This document shows positions 50,680-59,003 of a stretch of DNA of 64,000 nucleotides, piece after piece. How positions within the stretch are numbered: the stretch's first letter is position 1; every line of letters starts with the position of its first letter. The stretch is from an uncultured Acetatifactor sp. GTDB taxonomy: Bacteria; Bacillota; Clostridia; Lachnospirales; Lachnospiraceae. The stretch lies in NCBI GenBank assembly GCA_947625475.1, contig CANQOL010000006.1:35035-99034 (forward strand). Direction: 5' to 3'. Below the pieces are notes generated by a model that did not search any database, was not told where the DNA came from, and was given only the letters and a program-made list of their open reading frames with translations. A program made the translations under genes and the position numbers.

Positions 50680-51675
50680 TCAGGTCTCTGTCTGGTCCCT
50701 CAAAAGATTCTGAAGATAGGTTATGTATTCGGTGCGCACAGAGTCCGGGGACTCCAGCTGGATCCCGGGGCCCAGACCGGCCACCCATCCGAAGAACTGC
50801 CGGCTCACTACCACCCTCACCCGGACCAGAATCCTTCCGTCCTTCCCCGGCCGCACACCCGCCTCTCTCCCAAAGCGGTCCATGACCACACCGATCAGTT
50901 CTTCCGGCATAGACAGGCACACCAGCTCTTCCCTGCCGCCGAACATGCCGAAGGTGCGGTTGGCATATACGGCCAGGTCAGTCTTTTCATATTCCTCCAG
51001 GCCCTCCCGGCTCTCCTGGCAGATCTCCACATCTCTCATCTTGTCCACACGGAAATGACGCATGGCTGCGGCCTGGGCGTCGTAGGCAGCCAGATAGTAA
51101 TTCTCGTCCTTCCAGACCAGAGCCCAGGGGCTTACCTGGTACCTTGCGCCGCCTCTGCGGGGCACAAGCTGTCTCTTGACATTCCACTCCAGGTACTGGA
51201 AGGTGATCCGGCGGTTCTCCTGGATTGCCCGATGGAGGGTGTCGATATGGTAGAAAACGCCCTCGTTCTCGGTTTTGATCCGGTTTGCCACATAGACCTG
51301 GCGCTGGAGGCGGCCGGCCTCATGGCGGCTGGCGAGCTTTTCCAGCTTTCGGATCAGTTCCCGGGACTTTTTCTGGGTGATAAACCGGGATGCCTGCACC
51401 GCATCCACCAGGAGCTTTAGCTCCGCCAGCTCAAATTCCCGGCCCGCCATGTAGTAGCCTCCCCCGCTGCGGCTGTGGACGGACAGGATATCGAAGCCGA
51501 AATCCGTCAGGCACCGGATGTCGCTGTATATGCTCTTTCTCTCCGCGTGGATGCCGTACTGCTCCAGCCGGGAGATCAGTTCCTCCGTGGTAATGGGGTG
51601 ATCCTCGTCGGTCTCCTGGCTGAGGATCCGGATCAGATATAAAAGTTTTAATTTTTGGTTGGCGGATCTGGCCAT
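50680..51675 (-). CDS. WYL-domain transcriptional regulator (YafY-like)
   Basis: The 331-residue protein has an N-terminal winged helix (KLLYLIRILSQETDEDHPIT then ISRLEQYGIHAERKSIYSDI) and a central WYL domain (SPWALVWKDENYYLAAYD, where the usual W-Y-L order appears as WALVW-YYLAAY). A C-terminal WCX domain follows. Such regulators sense ligands through the WYL fold and often control DNA-damage or defence genes. Downstream lie palindromic elements 3 and 4; upstream is the phosphatase gene, 11 bp away. Confidence 0.9.
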   Translation of the reverse strand: MARSANQKLKLLYLIRILSQETDEDHPITTEELISRLEQYGIHAERKSIYSDIRCLTDFGFDILSVHSRSGGGYYMAGREFELAELKLLVDAVQASRFITQKKSRELIRKLEKLASRHEAGRLQRQVYVANRIKTENEGVFYHIDTLHRAIQENRRITFQYLEWNVKRQLVPRRGGARYQVSPWALVWKDENYYLAAYDAQAAAMRHFRVDKMRDVEICQESREGLEEYEKTDLAVYANRTFGMFGGREELVCLSMPEELIGVVMDRFGREAGVRPGKDGRILVRVRVVVSRQFFGWVAGLGPGIQLESPDSVRTEYITYLQNLLRDQTET

Positions 51676-51686
51676 GGCATTCCCCC

Positions 51687-52382
51687 CTATCCCAGGATCT
51701 CAAGGACCTGGTCCAGTCTTCCGATCTCATAGTCGACGGTCACATCCGCCGGAAGGGCAAGGCCCTTGGGGTTGTACCAGCAGACAGGGATCCCGGCTGC
51801 CTTGCCGCCGGCCATGTCGCTGGTCAGGGAATCGCCCACGATCAGAATCCTCTCCCGGTTTTTCTCCGGAATATGAGCCAGGCAGTAGTCAAAATATGCC
51901 TTCTGAGGCTTGTCCGCTCCCACCTCCTGGGAGATGAACACGCCGTCCACAATCCGATCCAGCCCGGAGATGCCCAGCTTCGTGCGCTGGACCCGGACAG
52001 TGCCGTTGGTGACCAGGTACTGCCTCACTTTCCCCCTCAGGCTCCGGCACAGGTCAAGGGCGTTCTCCCGGAAGCGGAAGATATGGCCCAGCCCCTCTTC
52101 ATACTGTCCGTGGAACACATCAGGATCCACCCCCTGAATGCCCAGGTGGGCAAACAGCTCCACAAAGCGTCCGGGCAGAAGTTCCTCCCGGGTCACCTCT
52201 CCCCGCTCCAGTCTCTTCCAGAAGCGGTCATTGATTCCGGCGTAATCGGCCAGGATTTCCTCGGTCATGACGACCCCCACTGATCTCAGGCACTGCTCCA
52301 GGGAGGCGCGCTGGGAGTAGTCAAAATCCAGGAGAGTGTTGTCCACATCCCACAGGAGGGTGGTGAAGTTATTTCGGCTCAT
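51687..52382 (-). CDS. HAD-family nucleotidase, YjjG-like
   Basis: The 231-residue HAD protein has motif I DVDNTLLDFD, motif II VTNG and motif IV GDSLTSDMAGG. The NTLLDFD start and overall length match YjjG, a noncanonical pyrimidine nucleotidase that removes damaged or modified UMP-type nucleotides. ATG 52382 follows GGAGGAAGG. It overlaps the small membrane protein gene by 14 bp. Confidence 0.85.
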   Translation of the reverse strand: MSRNNFTTLLWDVDNTLLDFDYSQRASLEQCLRSVGVVMTEEILADYAGINDRFWKRLERGEVTREELLPGRFVELFAHLGIQGVDPDVFHGQYEEGLGHIFRFRENALDLCRSLRGKVRQYLVTNGTVRVQRTKLGISGLDRIVDGVFISQEVGADKPQKAYFDYCLAHIPEKNRERILIVGDSLTSDMAGGKAAGIPVCWYNPKGLALPADVTVDYEIGRLDQVLEILG

Positions 52383-52542
52383 CCGCACCTTCCTCCGCAG
52401 TCTCCTGGGCCTGCAGGGCGGCCGCTTTCGCGTTGGACCTTTTTCTCAGGGTGATGCCGATAGCCACGGCCAGAGCAATGACAGCCACAAACACCAAAAA
52501 CACTACCAGATAAGATAAAAATGAGTTTGCAAATGCGATCAT
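52369..52542 (-). CDS. Small single-pass membrane protein (57 aa)
   Basis: ATG 52542, preceded by AAGGAGAATTCAATCAC, opens a 57-residue protein starting MIAFANSFLSYLVVFLVFVA. It has one transmembrane helix (about 8-31), then a charged, Ala/Glu-rich tail ending GADEPK. No family recognised. Its good ribosome binding site and overlap with the YjjG-like gene support a real gene. Confidence 0.65.
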   Translation of the reverse strand: MIAFANSFLSYLVVFLVFVAVIALAVAIGITLRKRSNAKAAALQAQETAEEGADEPK

Positions 52543-52592
52543 GTGATTGAATTCTCCTTGTCAGGTTTTCTTTTCCGCCAGACCCTCCCGGA

Positions 52593-54263
52593 TCAGGATC
52601 TCCAGACCCCATCTTCCATAAACCTCCGGGCCCGCTCCTGGGCCTTGCGGACGATGCTCTCATCGTAGCCCATGAGCTCCAGGAGCTTGATGGCATTCCG
52701 GGAGGAAGCCCTGCCCTTCCGGATCTGGTAGGGGAACAGGATATCCCCCTCCCGGATTTCCTCCTCGAAATGGTAATTCTCGTAATCCTCCCGCAAAAGC
52801 TCCGTCAGTTCGATATCGTGGGTGGCCGCAAAGCAGAGCAGATTGCCTCCCGCCAGGCTCTTCAGGATCTGGGTGGAGGCGGCAATGCGCTCCACCGTGT
52901 TGGTGCCCCGCAGGACCTCGTCCACAAAGCACAGGGCGGGCACCTCCCCCTCTGCCGCATCCAGAATGCGTTTCAGGGAGCGGATCTCCACCATGTAATA
53001 GCTCTCCCCCCCTGCCAAATCATCCTTCAGCGCCATGGAGGAAAGGATCCGGAAGAAGGGGGCCCGGTAGGCGTCCGCCGGGCAGGTGTGAAGGGTCTGG
53101 GCCAAAATGGCCTCCAGGGCCACAGTCTTTAAAAAGGTGGACTTGCCGGAGGCATTGGAGCCGGTGATCAGCACTCCTTTTCCGGCGCGGATGCTGTTTT
53201 TCACAGGGTCCGTCAAAAGGGGATGGTATCCCTCCTTCAGGGTGAGGGTCCTCCCGCTCACAAATTCAGGGCAGCACCAGCCGTTTTCCAGGGAAGCCCT
53301 GAAATAATCGGCGCACACAGCCGTCTCCAGCCAGCCGAGGGTCCCCGCCAGGGCGTCCAGCCACTCTTTCCGTCCCCGGAGCCGGTGCAGCATGCTGTTG
53401 AACACTATGATATCCAGGTGGAAGGTCATCCGCAGGTAATCGTTGAGGATCTCCAGGGGATTGCCCCCGCCGCCGGCGCCTCCGCTCATCAGCCAGCCGG
53501 CTCCCCGGGCCAGCCCCGCCAGCTCTCCCCGGGCCTTTTGGAGGATCTCCCTCTCCCGGGCAGGAAGCTCCTTAGTCAGCATCCTTCCCGCCGCCCTGTG
53601 CAGCCGGATACAGAAGGAAAAGCTGGTGATGTAGGGGTCGATGACCCCTTTTTCCTTATAGTAGGTGGTGATATTGTAGGCCACCAGAAACGCCAGGGCC
53701 GCCACGCCCATAGACAGGTTCACAAAGCAGAGGCCGATCAGGGGCAGAAAGGCCGCGTCCGCCAGGATATGCCGGAGGTTGGAGCGTTCCCCCAGATCCT
53801 CCAGATAGTCCAGGTAATCATAGAGCGAAAATTTTCCGGTGCCCCCCAGCTCATGGAAGATCTCCTGGGCCTGGATGCGCTCCCCGGGATGGTCCCTGTA
53901 GTAGGAGATCCTCTCCTCCAGGCGCTCCAGTTCCTCCCCGGACTGGGCAGGGCTCCGCAGGGTGTAGTAGAGGTATTCCTCCCCCGCCGCAGACTGGGTA
54001 TAATTGACCCGGCGGAAGATCTCATCCATCCCCAGATCATTCCAGGTAATATCGTCCAGCTGCCCGGGCCTTGGATGGGCCCGGCAGTATCCTCCCAGGT
54101 GGGCAAAGCGCTCTGTGCTGCATTCCCTGCCGGCGGGCTTCCCGTAATTTTCCTTCAGGCCCTCCAGAAAGCGCTTTTTCCTTTTCCGGGCATTTCTCAT
54201 GCCCTGTCCCCATACAAAGGCGATAAGGCACAAAATTGCCGCCGCAAACACCAGATACTCCAC
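52593..54263 (-). CDS. Membrane-anchored MutS-family ATPase
   Basis: From GTG 54263 (AGAGGAAT upstream) the 556-residue protein begins with a membrane helix (EYLVFAAAILCLIAFVWGQG). It has a second pair of hydrophobic segments (about 180-215), then the MutS core and ATPase: Walker A TGSNASGKSTFLKT, Walker B ALCFVDEVLRGT, and CFAATHDIEL. It lacks the mismatch-recognition domain and the Smr domain, so it is neither MutS nor MutS2. A longer TTG-started reading runs through a terminator and is rejected. The role is unknown. Confidence 0.85.
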   Translation of the reverse strand: MEYLVFAAAILCLIAFVWGQGMRNARKRKKRFLEGLKENYGKPAGRECSTERFAHLGGYCRAHPRPGQLDDITWNDLGMDEIFRRVNYTQSAAGEEYLYYTLRSPAQSGEELERLEERISYYRDHPGERIQAQEIFHELGGTGKFSLYDYLDYLEDLGERSNLRHILADAAFLPLIGLCFVNLSMGVAALAFLVAYNITTYYKEKGVIDPYITSFSFCIRLHRAAGRMLTKELPAREREILQKARGELAGLARGAGWLMSGGAGGGGNPLEILNDYLRMTFHLDIIVFNSMLHRLRGRKEWLDALAGTLGWLETAVCADYFRASLENGWCCPEFVSGRTLTLKEGYHPLLTDPVKNSIRAGKGVLITGSNASGKSTFLKTVALEAILAQTLHTCPADAYRAPFFRILSSMALKDDLAGGESYYMVEIRSLKRILDAAEGEVPALCFVDEVLRGTNTVERIAASTQILKSLAGGNLLCFAATHDIELTELLREDYENYHFEEEIREGDILFPYQIRKGRASSRNAIKLLELMGYDESIVRKAQERARRFMEDGVWRS

Positions 54264-54312
54264 TGTGCAGATTCCTCTTTTCCCTACAGATTTGACCGGT
54301 CTTTGATCCCTC

Positions 54313-54355
54313 AAAAGGGCGGGCCGCCGGAAGGTATCTTCCAAACCGCCCGCCC
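54313..54355 (-). terminator. Terminator of the purine-salvage operon
   Basis: GGGCGGGC/GCCCGCCC outer stem, GGAAG/CTTCC inner stem, then TTTT on the minus strand. Confidence 0.8.
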
Positions 54356-54395
54356 CTGCTATTTTTCCCGGGAGCTTATAAGCTCCCTTCTCTCC

Positions 54396-55820
54396 TTACA
54401 CTGCCAGGAAGAATTTCACTAGGAAGATGGCGGAGAGCACATAGGTCAGCACGGATACATCCTTTGCCTTGCCGGTGAAGACCTTGATCACGGTGTAGGT
54501 GATCAGGCCGATGCCGATGGCATGTCCGATAGAGCCGGAGATGGGCATTGCAATGAGCATCAGGGCCACAGGCACCACCTCGCACATATCGTCAAAGTGG
54601 ATGTTCTTGAGGCCGGTGAGCATGAGCACGCCCACATAGATCAGCGCGGAGGAAGTAGCCGCCGCGGGGATCACCGCCGCCACAGGGGAGATAAAGGTGC
54701 AAAGCAGGAAAAGGATGCCGGTGGTCAGAGCCGTCAGGCCGGTGCGGCCGCCTGCCTCCACGCCGGAGGCGGACTCCACGAAGGTGGTGACGGTGGAGGT
54801 GCCGGTGGCGGAACCCACCACGGTGCCCACTGCGTCTGCCAGGAGCGCTTCCTTCATCTTGGGCATCTTGCCGTCCTTGTCCAGCATGCCCGCCCGGCTG
54901 GCCGTGCCCACCAGGGTCCCGATGGTGTCAAACATATCGATGATGCAGAAGGTCACGATCAGGGTGATCACGGTAAACCATCCGATCTGTGCAAAGCCGC
55001 TGAAATTGAACTTAAACAGGGTTGTGCTCACCATGTCCTTCACGGGAGGCACAAAGGATGAGGTGGTCAGCGCGGCAAAGGGATTGGTTCCCAGGAAAAG
55101 GGCCTGGCCCGCCCAGTTGATGACGCTGGCCGCCAGCATGCCCAGGATTACGGCCGCCTTGACGCCCTTCTGGGCCAGGATCACGATCACAAACAGGCCG
55201 ATGAACATGGTCACCACGGTGAGCACCATGGTGCCGTAGCCGGATCCCATGGTATCCTTGGCCGCACCGGCGGTCAGGGAGCCGAAGAAGTTGGCCATGG
55301 CGTAGAAGGGGCCTCCGGTCTCGGAGTACACGCCTGCGTTGGAGCCGAGACCTATGTTCATCAGCATCATGCCGATGGCGGGTGCAATGCCCAGACGCAC
55401 GCCCAGAGGAATGGCGTCCACAATCTTCTCACGCACCTTCAGCACGGAGAGGATGATGAAAATAATACCCTCGATCAGGATGATGCACAGGGCCGCCTGG
55501 AAGGAGGCCACATAGGTCATCCCTGTCAGGGAGGCGATGTTTGCCACCACCAGCGCAAAGAAGCTGTTCAGTCCCATGCCGGGGGCCATGGCAAAGGGTT
55601 TGTTGGCGGCGAACGCCATGACGAACATGCCGATGGCTGAGGCCACACAGGTCGCCATGAACACGCCGTTCCACAGAGGACTTCCCGTATCGAAGTTCGT
55701 CAGCAGATTGGGGTTCAGGGCGATAATGTAAGCCATCGTCATGAACGTTGTGAGACCCGCGATGATCTCGGTTCTCACGCTCGTTTTGTTTTCCTTCAGT
55801 TTGAAGAGCTTTTCTAACAT
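54396..55820 (-). CDS. NCS2-family purine permease (PbuG/AzgA-like)
   Basis: The 474-residue permease begins MLEKLFKLKENKTSVRTEII, has many membrane helices and the AzgA-like signatures FVMAFAANKPFAMAPGMGLN and GTSTVTTFVESASGVEAGGR. It imports adenine, guanine and/or hypoxanthine with protons. AGGAGGGAAGG precedes ATG 55820. It lies 63 bp after the amidohydrolase gene, in line with a nucleobase-salvage operon, and is followed by the operon terminator. Confidence 0.93.
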   Translation of the reverse strand: MLEKLFKLKENKTSVRTEIIAGLTTFMTMAYIIALNPNLLTNFDTGSPLWNGVFMATCVASAIGMFVMAFAANKPFAMAPGMGLNSFFALVVANIASLTGMTYVASFQAALCIILIEGIIFIILSVLKVREKIVDAIPLGVRLGIAPAIGMMLMNIGLGSNAGVYSETGGPFYAMANFFGSLTAGAAKDTMGSGYGTMVLTVVTMFIGLFVIVILAQKGVKAAVILGMLAASVINWAGQALFLGTNPFAALTTSSFVPPVKDMVSTTLFKFNFSGFAQIGWFTVITLIVTFCIIDMFDTIGTLVGTASRAGMLDKDGKMPKMKEALLADAVGTVVGSATGTSTVTTFVESASGVEAGGRTGLTALTTGILFLLCTFISPVAAVIPAAATSSALIYVGVLMLTGLKNIHFDDMCEVVPVALMLIAMPISGSIGHAIGIGLITYTVIKVFTGKAKDVSVLTYVLSAIFLVKFFLAV

Positions 55821-55883
55821 TTTTCTTCCTTCCCTCCTGAGTTTTTTATCTTTAAGAGGCCCTGCGCCTCCCAAAGCCGATCC

Positions 55884-57191
55884 TTATATCCCCTGCAGGA
55901 CTCTGCCTGCCACCCGGCGGCACTGACGGTAGATTCCCTCCGGATCCTCTCCCACGAAAAATCTTCCGTCGTGGTAGAGCACCCTTCCCCCCACCACCGT
56001 CATTTTTACATTGGCCTTGCTGCCGCTGTAGACCAGATTGGCCGGAATATTGTGCTCCGGCTGCATATTTGGCTGGGACATATCCAGCATGACAATATCC
56101 GCCAGCTTGCCCTTGGCCAGCACGTCCGCCCTGCCAAGGCGCATCGCTTTGGCCCCGTTCACCGTGGCCATCCGCAGCACCTCCAGGGGATCTATGCTGG
56201 CCGGGTCCATCTCCCGGAGATTACTCAGAGCCGCCACCAGAAACATCTCCCGGAACATGTCCAGGGCGTTGTTGCTGGCAGGGCCGTCGGTCCCGATGGC
56301 CATCCCCACCCGACTGTCCCAGAAATCCCGATAGGGCGCCACGCCGCTGGCCAGCTTGGCGTTGGAGGCGGGACAGGTGATCATATAAAGCCTGCGCCGG
56401 CGGAATACCTCCATATCCTCCCGGGTCATGTGCACACAGTGATAGGCTCCCCCTCCAAAGTCAAACAGTCCCAGGCTGTCCAGATACATGGCGGGCGTCA
56501 GGCCCGTTCTCTCCCGGCACTCCTTCACCTCCCCGGCCGTCTCCGCCAGGTGGGTGTAAACCGGCGCCCGATAATGGTGCACCAGGCTGGCCAGCTCCGC
56601 CAGCAGCCCGGGGGAGCTGGTATACTCCCCGTGAAATCCGATCTGATAGCTGATCAGGGGATTTCTCCGGTTCCACTTCAGGTATTCCTCTTCCACCTGG
56701 CTTACGGAGGATGTAAAATCGTTGAGCCCGCTGACCAGCACGCAGCGCATCCCCAGATCGATACACGCCTCCGCCGCAGCCTCCGGCTTCAGATACATGT
56801 CAAAGATGGAGGTAATCCCCCCGGACAGATACTCCAGGACGGCCAGCTTGGTCAGATAATAGATATCCTCCTGTGTCAGCCGCTCTTCCACCGGGAACAC
56901 CTTCTCCTTCAGCCACCGTCCGGTGGGCAGGCCGTCCGCCAGGGACCGCAGCAGGGTCATCCCGGAGTGGGTGTGGGCGTCCTTAAAGCCAGGCATCAGC
57001 AGATTGTCCTGACAGTCGATCTCCAGATCCCAGTCGATCCGGGGCATCTCCTGCCCCTTCCACTCCCGGTCGATTTCCTCCTTGGGCGCCACATAGGCAA
57101 TTTTTTCATTTTTGATCCAGATCTCCCCGGGGAAAATCTCCCGATCCCTCTCCATGGTGAGGATCCTGGCGTTGTACAGTCTCAGATTCAT
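55884..57191 (-). CDS. Amidohydrolase, MtaD/SAH-deaminase-like
   Basis: From ATG 57191 (GGGGAG upstream) the 435-residue protein has an N-terminal beta sandwich, the HxH metal site in LMPGFKDAHTHSGMTLLR, further His ligands (FHGEYTSS, THLAETAGE) and the Asp in AIGTDGPASNN. This matches the SsnA/MtaD group that deaminates 5'-methylthioadenosine, S-adenosylhomocysteine or adenosine. Its place with purine nucleoside phosphorylase and a purine permease supports a nucleoside substrate, but which one cannot be read from sequence. Confidence 0.85.
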   Translation of the reverse strand: MNLRLYNARILTMERDREIFPGEIWIKNEKIAYVAPKEEIDREWKGQEMPRIDWDLEIDCQDNLLMPGFKDAHTHSGMTLLRSLADGLPTGRWLKEKVFPVEERLTQEDIYYLTKLAVLEYLSGGITSIFDMYLKPEAAAEACIDLGMRCVLVSGLNDFTSSVSQVEEEYLKWNRRNPLISYQIGFHGEYTSSPGLLAELASLVHHYRAPVYTHLAETAGEVKECRERTGLTPAMYLDSLGLFDFGGGAYHCVHMTREDMEVFRRRRLYMITCPASNAKLASGVAPYRDFWDSRVGMAIGTDGPASNNALDMFREMFLVAALSNLREMDPASIDPLEVLRMATVNGAKAMRLGRADVLAKGKLADIVMLDMSQPNMQPEHNIPANLVYSGSKANVKMTVVGGRVLYHDGRFFVGEDPEGIYRQCRRVAGRVLQGI

Positions 57192-57195
57192 GGCT

Positions 57196-57768
57196 CTATT
57201 CTCCCCGGCCGCCCAAAGCGCCGCTGTCAAACTGATGGGGAAGCAGCTCTGCCAAGGTACACTCCCTCACCTTCTGCCCGTCCCCGGCCGTCAGAATGCG
57301 GAAATCGGGCCCGCAGAACTCCGCAAGGGCCTGCCGGCAGACTCCGCAGGGCCAGGCAAAGGGCAGCTTCTCCGCCCCGGCGGGGCCTCCCGCCACGGCG
57401 ATCGCCGAAAAATGCGTATGCCCCTCGCTCACCGCCTTAAAGAGGGCCGTGCGCTCCGCGCAGTTCGTGACACCGTAGGAGGCGTTCTCGATATTGCAGC
57501 CGGTAAAGATCCTGCCCTCCGCCGTCAAAAGGGCCGCCCCCACCTTAAAATGTGAATAGGGCGCATAGGCCCGCTCCCTGGCCTCCAGGGCCGCCCCAAT
57601 CAGCTTCTCATCCCCCGCATCCATGCCTGTCCCAGTCAGCTTCTCATCTTCCATACCCATGCCTGTCCGAATCGGCTTCTCATCCTTCACATCCATGCCT
57701 GTCCCAGTCAGCTTCTCATCCTCCATACCCATGCCTGCCGCGCTCCCATTCTCCCGCGTCCCGCTCAT
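57196..57768 (-). CDS. cdd: Cytidine deaminase with tandemly expanded N-terminus
   Basis: The core from about residue 56 (LIGAALEARERAYAPYSHFK) is a complete homotetrameric cytidine deaminase: GCNIENASYG, the zinc ligands in CAERTALFKA and PCGVCRQAL, and a normal C-terminus. Ahead of it lie about 50 extra residues made of four 12-residue units GM(G/D)xxDEK(L/P)(T/I)(G/R)(T/A), encoded by 36-bp repeats (57601-57744). Each unit holds at least one ATG, and the last matches the usual N-terminus, so the gene may start at several places. It lies 4 bp upstream of the amidohydrolase gene and 38 bp after the PNP gene. Confidence 0.9.
   Translation of the reverse strand: MSGTRENGSAAGMGMEDEKLTGTGMDVKDEKPIRTGMGMEDEKLTGTGMDAGDEKLIGAALEARERAYAPYSHFKVGAALLTAEGRIFTGCNIENASYGVTNCAERTALFKAVSEGHTHFSAIAVAGGPAGAEKLPFAWPCGVCRQALAEFCGPDFRILTAGDGQKVRECTLAELLPHQFDSGALGGRGE
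57601..57744 (-). repeat. Four 36-bp tandem repeats at the 5' end of cdd
   Basis: Units begin at 57601, 57637, 57673 and 57709, exactly 36 bp apart; units 2 and 4 are more alike, suggesting a 72-bp duplication of an earlier pair. The period preserves the reading frame. Confidence 0.9.
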
Positions 57769-57806
57769 ACCCGCTTCTCAAAGAACCCCTTCAGGAAGAA
57801 CCCCTT

Positions 57807-58634
57807 CTAGAAGAACCCCTTCAAGGACTCCGTTACCAGCCTCTCAAACCGGGGGGCCGCCTGATCCGCCGCCGCCTGGACCTCCTGATGGCTTAAGGGC
57901 TCCCTTGTCATGCCCGCCGCCAGATTGCACACGCAGGAGACGCCGCAGACCCGCATCCCCATGTGGCGGGCCGCAATGGCCTCCACCGCGGTGCTCATGC
58001 CCACCGCGTCGCACCCAAGAGCCCGCAGGAGCCGAATCTCCGCCGGCGTCTCAAAGGAGGGCCCTGTGAGCTGCACATACACTCCCTCCCGCAGAGGGAT
58101 CCCGAAGGCCGCCGCCTTCTCCCGGATCACCGCGGACAGCTCCCTGTCGTAAACCCGGCTCATATCCGGGAACCGCGTCCCCAGGCTCTCTAGGTTGGGC
58201 CCGATCAAAGGATTGGGGGCAAAACAGGATACATGATCCGTGATCAGCATCAAATCTCCCGCCCGAAAATCCTCCCGGATCCCGCCGGAAGCATTGGTCA
58301 AAAAAAGGATCTCTGCGCCCAGAAGCCTCATGAGGCGCACCGGCAGCACCACATCCGAGATGGGATATCCCTCGTAGTAGTGTACCCTGCCCTTCATACA
58401 GACCACAGGCACATGATCCACATATCCGAAAATAAATTTCCCCGCATGCCCGGGAACCGTGGACACGGGGAAGCCTTCTATCTCTTCATATGGAATTTCC
58501 GCCTCCAGACGCAGACTGTCCGCATAGCTTCCAAGCCCCGAGCCAAGCACAAGCGCCGCCTTTGGCACAAAACCGGTTTTCTCCCTGACGCAGTCCAGAC
58601 ATCTAAAGAGCCTGCTCTCCACCGGATCTCTCAA
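57807..58634 (-). CDS. Purine nucleoside phosphorylase
   Basis: The 275-residue protein is a trimeric PNP: ALVLGSGLGSYADSL, GHAGKFIFG, GRVHYYEGY, LTNASGGIREDF, TGPSFETPAEI and GMSTAVEAIAA are all present. It splits inosine and guanosine (or deoxy forms) to base and (deoxy)ribose-1-phosphate. No ATG precedes the conserved core. TTG 58634 has AAAGGTGGG just upstream, and GTG 58643 is an alternative. First gene of the salvage operon under the promoter at 58705. Confidence 0.94.
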   Translation of the reverse strand: MRDPVESRLFRCLDCVREKTGFVPKAALVLGSGLGSYADSLRLEAEIPYEEIEGFPVSTVPGHAGKFIFGYVDHVPVVCMKGRVHYYEGYPISDVVLPVRLMRLLGAEILFLTNASGGIREDFRAGDLMLITDHVSCFAPNPLIGPNLESLGTRFPDMSRVYDRELSAVIREKAAAFGIPLREGVYVQLTGPSFETPAEIRLLRALGCDAVGMSTAVEAIAARHMGMRVCGVSCVCNLAAGMTREPLSHQEVQAAADQAAPRFERLVTESLKGFF

Positions 58635-58704
58635 GCGTCCCACCTTTCCCGAAAATTTCCGAATTCACCACAAATTGACAGTCTTCTGGAAAACAACTGC
58701 TTTC

Positions 58705-58733
58705 ATTATACAAAAATCTTCGGTCCAAGTCAA
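58705..58733 (-). promoter_or_regulatory. Sigma-A promoter of the nucleoside-salvage operon
   Basis: TTGACT and TATAAT on the minus strand, 17-bp spacer. A palindrome GTAGAAATTCTAC (58743-58755) just upstream of the -35 box could be a regulator site. Confidence 0.8.
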
Positions 58734-58802
58734 CAAAAAACAGTAGAAATTCTACCGGCCCATGTGGAAATGATACCGGCCCGGAATTGTGCCGGCTGCC
58801 CG

Positions 58803-58937
58803 CCGCGGGGGGACATATATCTCTTCCAGGGGCGTGAGAGGACGCCGGCACTTAGCGAGGTCCCTTACGAGCTTAGTGCCGCTGCGTCCGAACCCGAGCG
58901 CAAGCGTCCCCTGGAAGAGATATATGTCCCCCCGCGG
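58803..58937 (+). repeat. Long-palindrome element 5 (divergent)
   Basis: Perfect 30-bp arms (58803-58832 and 58908-58937), unrelated in sequence to those of elements 1-4. The core shares the CGGCACTTAGC/GCTTAGTGCCG hairpin and GAGGT...TACGA loop with element 2. The helper stem is GGACGC/GCGTCC, and CGAGCGCAAGCGTCCCC stands where elements 1-4 have TAGCGAAAGCGTGCCC. It sits between spoIVA and the salvage operon promoter; nothing else is seen in 58756-59003. Confidence 0.8.
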
Positions 58938-59003
58938 CTCCCACGCCCAAAGACACCCCAATATGCCCCTACAATTCCAAAAAAATATCCGCCCCCTTTT
59001 TCC

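Noticed and set aside
54264..54344. Longer N-terminus for the MutS-like ATPase (TTG 54344)
   Set aside because: It would begin inside the terminator hairpin of the upstream operon and has no ribosome binding site; GTG 54263 has one and starts directly at the membrane helix.
58803..58937. Palindromic elements as insertion sequences
   Set aside because: No open frame of transposase size fits within 135-171 bp. A non-autonomous element remains possible but needs a partner that is not in the window.
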